DNA from: Verrucomicrobiales bacterium
GTDB taxonomy: Bacteria; Verrucomicrobiota; Verrucomicrobiia; Limisphaerales; UBA9464
Assembly (NCBI GenBank): GCA_027489875.1
Contig: JAIXZE010000431.1
Span: forward strand, 1-52,143
Length of the DNA: 52,143 bases
Direction of reading: 5' to 3'
Under the pieces are notes generated by a model, which saw nothing but the letters and a program-made list of their open reading frames with translations, was not told the DNA's origin and made no database searches. Below are positions 1-7,326 of this stretch, piece by piece. A program made the position numbers and the translations under genes. Position 1 is the stretch's first letter, and every line of letters starts with the position of its first letter.

Positions 1-792
1 ACCCTCGGCCACGGACCCGAGCCCGAACCCGGCGAAACCCTCGACGCCATCAGCGGTCGGTTCCGCCTCTTCCAGTTGTCCGCCGGCCACCGCTTCTCCA
101 CCGATGACGTCCTCACGGCTTGGTACGGAACCTCCGGCTGCCCCTGCGCCCGCACCGTCCTCGACCTCGGCAGCGGCATCGGAACCGTCGGCATGATCGC
201 CGCGTGGCGTCTGCCGGGTGCCCGGTTCGTGACCGTCGAAGCCCAGGAGGAGAGCGTCCGCCTCGCCCGGAAGTCCGCCGCCTGGAACGGCCTCACGGAC
301 CGCTACGAAATCCGCCAGGGTGACCTCCGCGATCCCGCGGTTCTCGGTCCCGACGAAACCTTCGACCTGATCCTCGGGAGCCCGCCCTACTTCCCGCCAG
401 GGACCGGCGTCCACAGCGATCATCCGCAACGGCTGGCCTGCCGGTTCGAACTCCGCGGCACCATCGCCGATTACGCCACCACCGCGGCCGCGCATCTCGC
501 CCCGGGAGGTGTGTTTGCCTGCGTGTTTCCCATCCGACCCGACGATCAGCACGAACGCGTCCGCGTCGGAGCTTCCGCTGCCGGGCTGTCCATCGTGCGC
601 CAACGCCCGATCGTCCTGCGCGAAGGCGAGGATCCACTCCTTGGGTTGTTCCTCATGCACCGCTCCACCGATCTGCCCGAGCGCTTCCGCAACGCGACCC
701 ACACGGAACCCCCGCTCGTCATCCGCCTCCAGGACGGCTCGATCTCCACCGAATACTCCACCGTGAAACTCTCCTTCGGCTTCCCCCCCTGA
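1..792 (+). CDS. Methyltransferase of tRNA1(Val) A37-N6 type, 5' end outside window
   Basis: Class I SAM-dependent methyltransferase resembling the TrmN6/YfiC family, which methylates A37 of tRNA1(Val). The frame is open from base 1 and there is no start codon that fits. Residues just before the TTG at 76 continue the family's N-terminal pattern (RLFQLSAGHRFSTDDVL), so that TTG is internal and the true start lies upstream of the window. Counted from base 1, motif I (VLDLGSGIGTVG) begins near residue 53 and the catalytic N-methyltransferase motif SPPY is at residues 127-130. The family normally has NPPY; the Asn to Ser change is tolerated in related (N/D/S)PP(Y/F) enzymes. The stop is at 790-792. 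Substrate assignment is inference; another adenine or RNA N-methyltransferase is possible. Confidence 0.75.
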   Translation, partial: TLGHGPEPEPGETLDAISGRFRLFQLSAGHRFSTDDVLTAWYGTSGCPCARTVLDLGSGIGTVGMIAAWRLPGARFVTVEAQEESVRLARKSAAWNGLTDRYEIRQGDLRDPAVLGPDETFDLILGSPPYFPPGTGVHSDHPQRLACRFELRGTIADYATTAAAHLAPGGVFACVFPIRPDDQHERVRVGASAAGLSIVRQRPIVLREGEDPLLGLFLMHRSTDLPERFRNATHTEPPLVIRLQDGSISTEYSTVKLSFGFPP

Positions 793-810
793 AGCCCTCC
801 AGAACGGGGT

Positions 811-828
811 GGCGACGTCCTCGTCGCC
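811..828. repeat. Perfect hairpin, 7-bp stem (GGCGACG family)
   Basis: GGCGACG, loop TCCT, CGTCGCC. It lies 19 bp after the methyltransferase stop. With the next hairpin it forms a pair that recurs in diverged form near 14634. There is no T-run, so a terminator role is doubtful. Confidence 0.5.
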
Positions 829-850
829 TTCCCTCAAAGCCACTCCCCAT

Positions 851-868
851 GGCGATGAAGGCATCGCC
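851..868. repeat. Perfect hairpin, 7-bp stem (GGCGATG family)
   Basis: GGCGATG, loop AAGG, CATCGCC. Its stem is the same as the hairpin 40 bp upstream except for one changed base pair (C-G to T-A), which keeps pairing intact. Confidence 0.5.
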
Positions 869-913
869 GCCCAGATGACATGCTTGCGCTGAAAAAGCGC
901 CGAGACGCGTCCC

Positions 914-1738
914 TCACACCAACCCCGTCAGCCCACCGTCATCCGACTCCACCCCTTCCTGCTGCAACAGCATCTCGGTGGCGGCCGCCAGTTCCATTCC
1001 CCAGCGACGCGCCAGCAGAGGGACGCGCTCGGTGTTCGTGATGGCGGGGTTTGTCTCACCGTACTGGACCATCGGGGCTTCCTCGCCGTAATCGTGGCAC
1101 CGGAACCCCAGCAACCGTTCGTCCAGCGTCATCCGTCCCTCGTTCCACAGGGTTTCACCGGCCCACGCATACCCCCGCAACACCCGACCATCCCGGAGCC
1201 GCGCCCACCCGTGAAATCCCAACACGCGATCCAGGCTGAAGAATTGCACCTCGCCGATCTCGCGACTCAACCCCACCAACATCCGATACAACGCGTCGAC
1301 ATCCATCGTCGGGTCCGGCAACGCCCCGCCGATCACAAAACTCCAACCGTCCACGGGCGATGAAAGGAACAGCTCCCGGTCCCGCGCGCGGCTGAGCGCA
1401 TCGGACCATCCCACCGACGCGCCCCGCAGCGACAACACCGCGCGCAGGTGAGGCGTGTTGCTGGACCGGATCGCCATCCACCGGTTCGGCAGGGGAAACG
1501 CCACCGCACGCCGACGGGCGGACGTGAGCTGACTCAGGGGATCCACCAGACGGCTCTGACGCCGCCACTGGCGCAACTGGTGCCGATGCACGGTGATCAT
1601 GGCCACGGCGCCGCACAGCACGACGCCGAACGATGCCAGCAGGACGATGATCACCCCAGTCACGGTAAATCCCCTACTGCCGGAACCCATCGCTGGCAAC
1701 CGGGATTTCCAGAGCCATTGACGAGCCCACTGTATCAC
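914..1738 (-). CDS. Membrane-anchored protein of unknown function
   Basis: No family recognised. One hydrophobic segment near the N-terminus (GVIIVLLASFGVVLCGAVAMI) is followed by a basic stretch (HRHQLRQWRRQ), typical of a single-pass anchor with a cytoplasmic positive patch. The remaining ~210 residues look soluble. Trp- and Arg-rich stretches such as GWSDALSRARDRELFLSSP suggest a compact domain. The start is uncertain: GTG at 1738, ATG at 1690 and GTG at 1663 (preceded by AGGGGAT) are all in frame. The later starts keep the whole membrane segment and leave room for a promoter for the divergent antitoxin gene, so I favour 1690 or 1663. Confidence 0.55.
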   Translation of the reverse strand: MIQWARQWLWKSRLPAMGSGSRGFTVTGVIIVLLASFGVVLCGAVAMITVHRHQLRQWRRQSRLVDPLSQLTSARRRAVAFPLPNRWMAIRSSNTPHLRAVLSLRGASVGWSDALSRARDRELFLSSPVDGWSFVIGGALPDPTMDVDALYRMLVGLSREIGEVQFFSLDRVLGFHGWARLRDGRVLRGYAWAGETLWNEGRMTLDERLLGFRCHDYGEEAPMVQYGETNPAITNTERVPLLARRWGMELAAATEMLLQQEGVESDDGGLTGLV

Positions 1739-1753
1739 ATCAATGTGTCACAT
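1736..1753 (+). promoter_or_regulatory. Candidate antitoxin operator (alternating half-sites)
   Basis: Three alternating half-sites CACAT, ATGTG, CACAT run directly into the ATG of the Phd-type antitoxin, giving two overlapping inverted repeats. Phd/YefM antitoxins usually autorepress by binding palindromes over their own promoter, so this is a plausible operator. Function is inferred from position and symmetry only. No Shine-Dalgarno sequence precedes the ATG. Confidence 0.35.
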
Positions 1754-1999
1754 ATGAAAACGGCGAGCATCCGCGACCTGAAGCACGATACTTCCACGGT
1801 CCTGTCCTGGGTCGAGATGGGCGACCGCGTCGAGATCTGCAAGCGCGGGAAGCCAGTCGCGATCATGATTCGACCTGACGCCAAACAGCAGGGTTCCCAA
1901 CGGCCCGATTTCCTGGCGCGCCTCAAGTCCATCTACGGCGACCGGATCCTCCCCTCGACCGCCACCGACCTGATTGCAGAGGAGCGCGGAGACCGATGA
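1754..1999 (+). CDS. Phd/YefM-family antitoxin
   Basis: 81-residue antitoxin of a type II toxin-antitoxin pair. The start MKTASIRDLKHDTSTVLSWV is the classic Phd/YefM N-terminal DNA-binding fold (beta strand, then a helix ending in a hydrophobic L-x-x-V run). It continues with GDRVEICKRGKPVAIMIR, the usual 'G..v.it+.GkpvA.l.p' strand. The C-terminal part (PDFLARLKSIYGDRILPST) would wrap the PIN toxin. An upstream in-frame extension exists, but the fold begins exactly at this ATG. The 3' end overlaps the toxin gene by 4 bp (ATGA), so the two are translationally coupled. It probably autoregulates through the CACAT/ATGTG repeats immediately upstream. Confidence 0.85.
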   Translation: MKTASIRDLKHDTSTVLSWVEMGDRVEICKRGKPVAIMIRPDAKQQGSQRPDFLARLKSIYGDRILPSTATDLIAEERGDR

Positions 2000-2433
2000 C
2001 TGCCTATGCCGGCACTGGCTTCATCTGCTCGCTCCACGCGCCCGATGCGCATTCGCTGCGTGTCGCGAAGTGGTTGAAGCAACAAAAGCAACCCTTGCCC
2101 TTCACCGGCCTCCATCGCCTGGAGCTGAGGAATGCACTTCGTCTGCGCGTTTTCCGCAAGGAGATCACCCCAGAGCAACGCGAGCTTTCGATCCAGGCGA
2201 TGCTTTCCGACCTCGCGACCGGCGTTTTCTGCCACGCTGACCCGCCGTGGACGGAAGTCCTGTTGGAAGCCGAACGTCTGAGTGCAGGTCATTCGGAATT
2301 CCTGGGAACCCGCAGCCTCGACATCCTGCATGTGGCCTCAGCACTGGTGCTGGGAGCAGGCCAGTTCATCACCTTCGACTCACGCCAGGGTTCCCTGGCC
2401 ACCGCAGCCGGACTGGATTGCATCGTGCCCTGA
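1996..2433 (+). CDS. PIN-domain VapC-type toxin with first catalytic Asp replaced
   Basis: 145-residue PIN-domain ribonuclease-like protein, partner of the upstream antitoxin. PIN nucleases hold Mg2+ with four acidic residues. Three can be placed: E43 in RLELRNAL, D109 in SLDILHVASAL and D128 in TFDSRQ. The first, normally Asp in a 'YxDTS/G' motif, is Gly6 here (MTAYAGTGFICSL, codon GGC). A single A to G change from GAC would explain it. The rest of the protein is intact, with no frameshift or stop. This allele may therefore be a toxin-dead member kept with its antitoxin, or activity may be reduced. The D to G reading is direct; loss of function is inference. Confidence 0.85.
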   Translation: MTAYAGTGFICSLHAPDAHSLRVAKWLKQQKQPLPFTGLHRLELRNALRLRVFRKEITPEQRELSIQAMLSDLATGVFCHADPPWTEVLLEAERLSAGHSEFLGTRSLDILHVASALVLGAGQFITFDSRQGSLATAAGLDCIVP

Positions 2434-2497
2434 CCCCGCCCAGGACAACTCCGCACGCATCATTCCGTAGGATTGTCTGGCTGGCTGTAGACCCGCC

Positions 2498-3283
2498 CTA
2501 CTTCAACCACCCGCAGTAGACCTCATACACGTCAATGTCCCCGCCCACGAAGTAGGGCACCGGGGCCATGACAAACTGCCGACGGGTCCCGTCGAACCGC
2601 AGTTCCACCGGAACCGCCGGGGTGTTCGGATCATACATCTGGAAGACCCAGTCCACGCCGTCCTGTCGGACATCGCACAGGACCGTGGCGTGATTGATCT
2701 TCAAGCCCGGGAAATCCACCAGATGCACCACCGGGGCCCGTCCGTCCCGAACGCGTGCCACCAACGCGGCCGCTTGCCTTTCCTGTCCCCGGCGCCCGAA
2801 CGGAAACACCATCCGCCAATGCCCGCGTTGGACGTAGCTCTCCCACCCTTTTCCGCATTCCTCCTGGAACAGGCGCGGCCACGCCTCGCTGAAGGTGTAC
2901 AGCCCGTCGTATCCCGGAATCACCACCGCTTCCCCTGTCTCACTCCGGGTCCGCGGACTCCGTCGGAGCACCGCCCGGATCCGAACCCGATAGCCCGCCT
3001 CATCCAGACGCGCGGCTCCCGGGTCGAACACCGCATGTGCATGGAATCGCTTCACCGTCCGCGACAACACGAAGCACCGTAGCGCATACGTCGGCGGCGG
3101 CTCGCGCACCACGTGCACCTGCTCCCCGGTGACCGGATCCTTCCCGTAGATCCACCGGGTCTCGTTGGTGATCGCGAGCGTGTCGCGCGGGAACACCATC
3201 GGAGGCAAACCTTGAGGTCCGCGCGAGGCACACCCCGCCACCCAGAACAGGAGGAGCAAAACCCACAATCCGCGGAGCCCCAC
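2498..3283 (-). CDS. Predicted lipoprotein, possibly C39-peptidase-like fold
   Basis: 261 residues from a GTG at 3283. The N-terminus MGLRGLWVLLLLFWVAGCAS is a textbook lipoprotein signal with lipobox VAGC, which fixes the start; longer in-frame extension upstream would run antisense through the ligase gene. The mature part contains INHATVLCDV followed about 14 residues later by QMYDPNTP, reminiscent of the His and Asp/Asn region of C39-type papain-like proteins. I see no obvious catalytic Cys before it, so it may be a non-catalytic relative. It is divergent from the adenylate-forming ligase, with about 40 bp between their starts. The C-terminus ends FVGGDIDVYEVYCGWLK. Function unknown. Confidence 0.6.
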   Translation of the reverse strand: MGLRGLWVLLLLFWVAGCASRGPQGLPPMVFPRDTLAITNETRWIYGKDPVTGEQVHVVREPPPTYALRCFVLSRTVKRFHAHAVFDPGAARLDEAGYRVRIRAVLRRSPRTRSETGEAVVIPGYDGLYTFSEAWPRLFQEECGKGWESYVQRGHWRMVFPFGRRGQERQAAALVARVRDGRAPVVHLVDFPGLKINHATVLCDVRQDGVDWVFQMYDPNTPAVPVELRFDGTRRQFVMAPVPYFVGGDIDVYEVYCGWLK

Positions 3284-3323
3284 CCAAGGGCAGGAACCGC
3301 AACGCCAACGCCGGAGGATCCCG

Positions 3324-4661
3324 TTGATTTCGGTCGATCGTGACACCGCGCGGAAGATCGCGCTTGCCCGCAGCCGCTGTCGACGGGCAAACACCCTTGA
3401 AATGCTGGAGCAACGATGGCGGTCCACCGTGGATCGATTCCGCAATTCCCTCGCCGTCCACGAGGTCGCTTCCGACCGCACCTGGACCTTTGGCGAGTTG
3501 GCGGCGGCCGCTGACGGGCTCCCGGCATCCCCGGATCCGGTCCTCTTTCCGAAAGGTAACGGAATCCCGTTCCTGCTCACCGTCCTCCAGGCGTGGCGCA
3601 CCCGCACGCCCCTTTGCCCGCTCGAACCGTCCCAACCCATCCCCACGATCCCGACACCCGCAGCCCCCATCGCCCATCTCAAGTCAACCTCCGGATCCAC
3701 GGGCACGCCCCGCTGGGTGGCCCTCACCGAATCGCAGATCGCGGCGGACGCCGACCAGATCGTCGATACGATGCAACTCTCGCCCGATTGCCCCAACGTC
3801 GGCGTCCTCTCGCTTGCCCACAGCTACGGCTATTCAAACCTGGTCACGCCGCTGTTCCTTCACGGCATCCCGCTCATTCTGGCGGCCTCCGCCCTCCCCA
3901 CCGCCGTGCTGGCCGCCGCGCGTCTCGCCCCGCGCATCACCCTGCCCGCCGTTCCCGCGCTCTGGTCCACGTGGCATCAGACGGACGCCATCCCCGGCAA
4001 TGTCCACCTCGCCATTTCCGCCGGAGCGCCACTCCCACACACACTCGAACGCGACGTCCTCGAACAAGGCGGCCTCAAGATCCACAACTTCCTCGGTGCT
4101 TCGGAATGCGGCGGCATCGCCTTCGACAGATCGCACACCCTCCGCCCGGATCCCTCCTGCGTCGGCACCGCAATGAATGGCGTCCGCCTCTCCACGGATG
4201 CCCACGGTGCTCTCCGCGTCCAGAGCCCGGCCGTCGCCCAATCCTACTTTCCCACGTCCGCTCCTGCCCTCGATCACCCCACATTCCAGTCCGCCGACCT
4301 CGTCTCCATCGACGACGACGGACTTCTGCGCATCCGCGGCCGGGCCTCGGACCTGATCAATGTCGCCGGCCGCAAGGTCGCTCCGGAAACGATCGAACAG
4401 GCGCTGCTCACCCACCCCGCCATCCGCGATTGCCTCGTCCTCGGTCTTCCGGATGACGATGCCCGGGGCGAGTCCATCGGCGTGGTCTATGATGTCCGGT
4501 CGCCCGTGCCCGAAGCCGAACTCCGAACTTTCCTCCAGCGCGCCCTGCCCGCCTGGCAACTCCCCCGTCGTTGGTGGCTCCGGCCAGACCTCGGCGTGGA
4601 CCACCGTGGCAAACGCTCCCGCGCCGCCTGGCGCACACGACTCCTGACACCCTCCGCGTGA
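3324..4661 (+). CDS. Adenylate-forming (AMP-binding) ligase
   Basis: ANL-superfamily enzyme that would activate a carboxylic acid as acyl-AMP, usually before CoA or carrier-protein transfer. The phosphate-binding loop KSTSGSTGTPR starts at K120, the adenine/carboxylate motif GASECGG at 258, and the hinge region GLLRIRGRASDLINVAGRKV leads into the small C-terminal domain. The catalytic Lys is K430 in DHRGKRSR. At 445 residues it is on the short side because the N-terminal region is reduced. The start is uncertain: TTG at 3324 has GGAGG six bases upstream, while ATG at 3402 (MLEQRW...) is where family similarity appears to begin. No carrier protein or CoA-pathway gene is adjacent, so the substrate cannot be guessed. 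The stop lies inside the first copy of a repeat. Confidence 0.8.
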   Translation: MISVDRDTARKIALARSRCRRANTLEMLEQRWRSTVDRFRNSLAVHEVASDRTWTFGELAAAADGLPASPDPVLFPKGNGIPFLLTVLQAWRTRTPLCPLEPSQPIPTIPTPAAPIAHLKSTSGSTGTPRWVALTESQIAADADQIVDTMQLSPDCPNVGVLSLAHSYGYSNLVTPLFLHGIPLILAASALPTAVLAAARLAPRITLPAVPALWSTWHQTDAIPGNVHLAISAGAPLPHTLERDVLEQGGLKIHNFLGASECGGIAFDRSHTLRPDPSCVGTAMNGVRLSTDAHGALRVQSPAVAQSYFPTSAPALDHPTFQSADLVSIDDDGLLRIRGRASDLINVAGRKVAPETIEQALLTHPAIRDCLVLGLPDDDARGESIGVVYDVRSPVPEAELRTFLQRALPAWQLPRRWWLRPDLGVDHRGKRSRAAWRTRLLTPSA

Positions 4662-4704
4662 GGGCAGTGCAGGGAGTTCCCGGTTGCCAGATCTCCCATT
4701 GAAG

Positions 4705-4724
4705 GCCGGGTGCCCCCACCCGGC
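4705..4724. repeat. REP-like 20-bp hairpin, copy 1 of 5
   Basis: Arms GCCGGGTG and CACCCGGC with loop CCCC, identical in all five copies in this window (also 4839, 20256, 38419, 42180). It is always intergenic and usually preceded by GAAG. Confidence 0.85.
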
Positions 4725-4794
4725 GAAGCAGAGTCGGAAGTCTCAAGCTTCAAGCTGGAAGCCAGCCAGTTCGCCGCGTGAGGGCTCTTCAGGG

Positions 4795-4822
4795 AGTTCC
4801 CAGTTGCCAGTTCCCAGTTGCC
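4795..4822. repeat. Heptamer tandem repeat, four units
   Basis: Four 7-bp units alternating AGTTCCC and AGTTGCC, followed by the GCCGGGTG hairpin 16 bp later. Same heptamer family as the longer array at 19912. Confidence 0.8.
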
Positions 4823-4838
4823 AGATCTCGCATTGAAG

Positions 4839-4858
4839 GCCGGGTGCCCCCACCCGGC
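4839..4858. repeat. REP-like 20-bp hairpin, copy 2 of 5
   Basis: Identical to the copy at 4705, in the second half of the local duplication. Confidence 0.85.
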
Positions 4859-5197
4859 GGGGCAGAGTGCGAAGTTTCTTTGGGGACGAATCCCTCCGGA
4901 CCTCCATCCCGCGCCCGCCCCCGCCGCAACGCGGCGCACGGCGAAAGCCCAGGGTGGAGCGGAGCGGAACCCTGGGTCACCTCACCCCATGACATCTCGC
5001 CCCAACGGGGCGAACGGGGACCACACGGACCCCGTTCCGTGTGCCCTTTCAAGGCACAGACAACGTTGTGTGGCTTGGTCCCCGGGGTTCCACCCCGTAT
5101 TGGCTTTCACCGGTTGCCCCTTCGGGACACGAGCACCGTACGACGAAGACGTTCCATCGGTTACCCAGGGGTGCGGATTCCAAATGAACGTCCTCTT

Positions 5198-5227
5198 CCC
5201 CGGGTGCGCGCTGCGCACGACCCGGGG
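5198..5227. repeat. 30-bp bulged hairpin, inverted copy
   Basis: Outer arms CCCCGGGT and ACCCGGGG enclose an inner stem. It is the reverse complement of the elements at 38490 and 42295. The inner stem here differs (GCGCG against CGTGC), but pairing is kept with a G-U wobble. It directly follows the recG stop codon. Confidence 0.75.
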
Positions 5228-7288
5228 CTATCCACTTCTGGCATCTGGAACCTGGGAACTGGAAACTCCGACACGCACCCGATCCCGGGCTTCGCGGACC
5301 AGGGCGGCGTCGGCGAGGAGATCACCGAAGCGGAGCGACGGCATGCCGCTCTGGTTCTGTCCCAGCAGTTCGCCGGGGCCCCGCAGGCGCAGGTCGGCCT
5401 CGGCGAGTTCGAAACCATCCGTGGTCCCGGCAATGACGTTGAGACGATCGGTGGCCTCCGCCCTCGTCTCGCGGGCCACCAGGATGCAATGGGAAGCCGC
5501 GGTACCGCGTCCCACCCGACCCCGCAACTGATGCAACTGGGCCAACCCGAACAGCTCCGCGCTCAGGATCACGATCACCGACGCGTTGGGCACATCGACA
5601 CCCACCTCGATCACGGGGGTGGCCACCAACACCGGCACACGACCGTCGCGGAATCCAAGCATGGCGGCGTCGCGCACTGCGGGGTCCATCTGACCATGGA
5701 CCATCTCGACGGCGAAGGGTTCGAGGGCGGCCCGCACGCGCTTCAACTCCTTGGTCACGGCCCGGACATCATCGTGTTCGGATTCCTCCACGCGCGGGCA
5801 CACCACATACGCCTGACGGCCCGCCTCCAGTTCCGAACGGACGAAGGCCCAGACCTTGGGCAAGGCGGACTCATCCCGGACATGCGTCCGGATGGACTGC
5901 CGTCCCTCCGGCAACTGGTCGAGCACGCTGATGTCGAGATCGCCGTACAACGTGAGACCGAGCGTCCGCGGGATGGGTGTCGCCGTCATGACGAGGAGGT
6001 GTGGGAAGTTTCCCTTGCGGACAAGCTGTTCGCGTTGGCTGACGCCGAACTTGTGCTGTTCGTCGATGATCACGAGACCGAGCCGCTGGAACTCCACCGC
6101 GTCCTGGATCAGCGCGTGGGTGCCGACCCACACCGCCGGTCCCTGCCCTGCGCCGTCCCCGCCCTCCACCCGTCCACCGGCACGCAGTCCCACGCGGATC
6201 CCCAGCGGCTCGAACCAGCGACGGAAATGCCCGGCCAACTGGGACGCCAGGATTTCCGTGGGAGCCATCACGGCGACGTCCGCCCCCGACTCCAACGCCA
6301 TCAGGGCCGTGCACGCCGCCACCACCGTCTTCCCGGAACCCACATCGCCCTGCAGCAGGCGTCGCATCGGCCGCCCCGGTCCCATGTCCGCGCGGATCTC
6401 GCGCAACACCCGCGTCTGCGCTGCGGTGAGGCGAAACCCGAGGCCCGCCAGGAACGGCCGGATCATCCGGTTGTCGCCCCGACACGAATCCGTCTTCGCC
6501 TTGGCTTCGAGATTCTGCCGACGCCTTTGGATGGCCAGTTGGAGATCGAGGAATTCCTCGAAGGCGAAGCGTTCGCGCGCCCGTTGGGCATCGGCCAACT
6601 CCGTGGGAAAGTGGAGGTCGCGCACGGCCTGCTCCCGGGTGGGCCACGGCCGTCCATCGGCCCCTGCGGCTCCGACCAGGTCTGGATCCAGCGGAGGAAT
6701 GCACGCCGCAAACTCGGCCAAAGCATTCCAGACGAGCGTACGCATCACCCGTCCTGACAATCCCTCCGTCAGCCCGTGGATGGGAACGATCCGGTTCAGG
6801 TGCACGCGCGGGTCGTCCTCCGATTCCAACCGTTCCGTCTCCGGATGGTCGATCTGGCGCGGCCGGAGTGAATTCGGCTTTCCGAACACGAGCACCCGGT
6901 CACCCACCGCGTATACCCGGGCCAACTGGGGCACGTTCCACCAGCGGCAATGGAGCCGGCCGGTGCCGTCATCGAGAATGAACTCGAACACCGATCGCGT
7001 GCGCATCTTGAACCACTTCACCCCCGCCGCGACGATGGTCCCGGCGACGGTGACAGGCACGCCGAGTTCAACATCGCGAATGGCGGCCAGCTTTCGCCGG
7101 TCTTCATGCCGACGGGGTTGATGCAGCAGCAGGTCACCCACCGTCCGGATACCCAGACGCTCCAGCAACGCGGCCCGCTCCGGTCCCACACCGCGAACGG
7201 ACGTCACGGGGGCGTCCCACGCGGCCGTGGGCGCGGAGGACACGGGTGAAGCAACCGTTGGAACGGGCGACAGCGGCGGAGTCGTCAT
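5228..7288 (-). CDS. recG: ATP-dependent DNA helicase RecG
   Basis: 686-residue RecG, the branch-migrating helicase that remodels stalled replication forks and Holliday junctions. An N-terminal wedge domain (from VTSVRGVGPERAALLERLGI) contains the OB fold that grips the fork. Helicase motif I is GDVGSGKT with K320/T321. Motif II is DEQH at 409-412 (IIDEQHKFGV), motif III is MTATPIPRTL and motif VI is LRGRVGRG. Length and motif order match the family. The start at 7288 (MTTPPLSP) was chosen because longer versions run into the upstream dNTPase gene. It lies 38 bp after that gene on the same strand, so they are probably co-transcribed. The last ~8 residues (SSQVPDARSG) are encoded by intergenic heptamer-type sequence (CAGTTCCCAG), so the tail is repeat-derived. 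Confidence 0.95.
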   Translation of the reverse strand: MTTPPLSPVPTVASPVSSAPTAAWDAPVTSVRGVGPERAALLERLGIRTVGDLLLHQPRRHEDRRKLAAIRDVELGVPVTVAGTIVAAGVKWFKMRTRSVFEFILDDGTGRLHCRWWNVPQLARVYAVGDRVLVFGKPNSLRPRQIDHPETERLESEDDPRVHLNRIVPIHGLTEGLSGRVMRTLVWNALAEFAACIPPLDPDLVGAAGADGRPWPTREQAVRDLHFPTELADAQRARERFAFEEFLDLQLAIQRRRQNLEAKAKTDSCRGDNRMIRPFLAGLGFRLTAAQTRVLREIRADMGPGRPMRRLLQGDVGSGKTVVAACTALMALESGADVAVMAPTEILASQLAGHFRRWFEPLGIRVGLRAGGRVEGGDGAGQGPAVWVGTHALIQDAVEFQRLGLVIIDEQHKFGVSQREQLVRKGNFPHLLVMTATPIPRTLGLTLYGDLDISVLDQLPEGRQSIRTHVRDESALPKVWAFVRSELEAGRQAYVVCPRVEESEHDDVRAVTKELKRVRAALEPFAVEMVHGQMDPAVRDAAMLGFRDGRVPVLVATPVIEVGVDVPNASVIVILSAELFGLAQLHQLRGRVGRGTAASHCILVARETRAEATDRLNVIAGTTDGFELAEADLRLRGPGELLGQNQSGMPSLRFGDLLADAALVREARDRVRVGVSSSQVPDARSG

Positions 7289-7326
7289 GGTCGTGGGGCC
7301 GTCCGAAGAGGTCCCCGGACGGTTCC

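Larger units (their letters stand above)
4662..5227. repeat. Intergenic hairpin/heptamer repeat mosaic (no gene)
   Basis: No credible gene. About 80 bp beginning CGCGTGAGGG is present twice (from ~4656 and ~4780). Each copy holds AGTTCCC/AGTTGCC heptamers, then 'ATTGAAG', then the 20-bp GCCGGGTG hairpin. After these comes a chain of perfect inverted repeats: CCCAGGGT/ACCCTGGG at 4948-4976, CGCCCC/GGGGCG at 4998-5012, CACACGGA/TCCGTGTG at 5022-5043, and an inverted copy of the 30-bp CCCCGGGT hairpin at 5198-5227 that abuts the recG stop codon. Confidence 0.75.
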
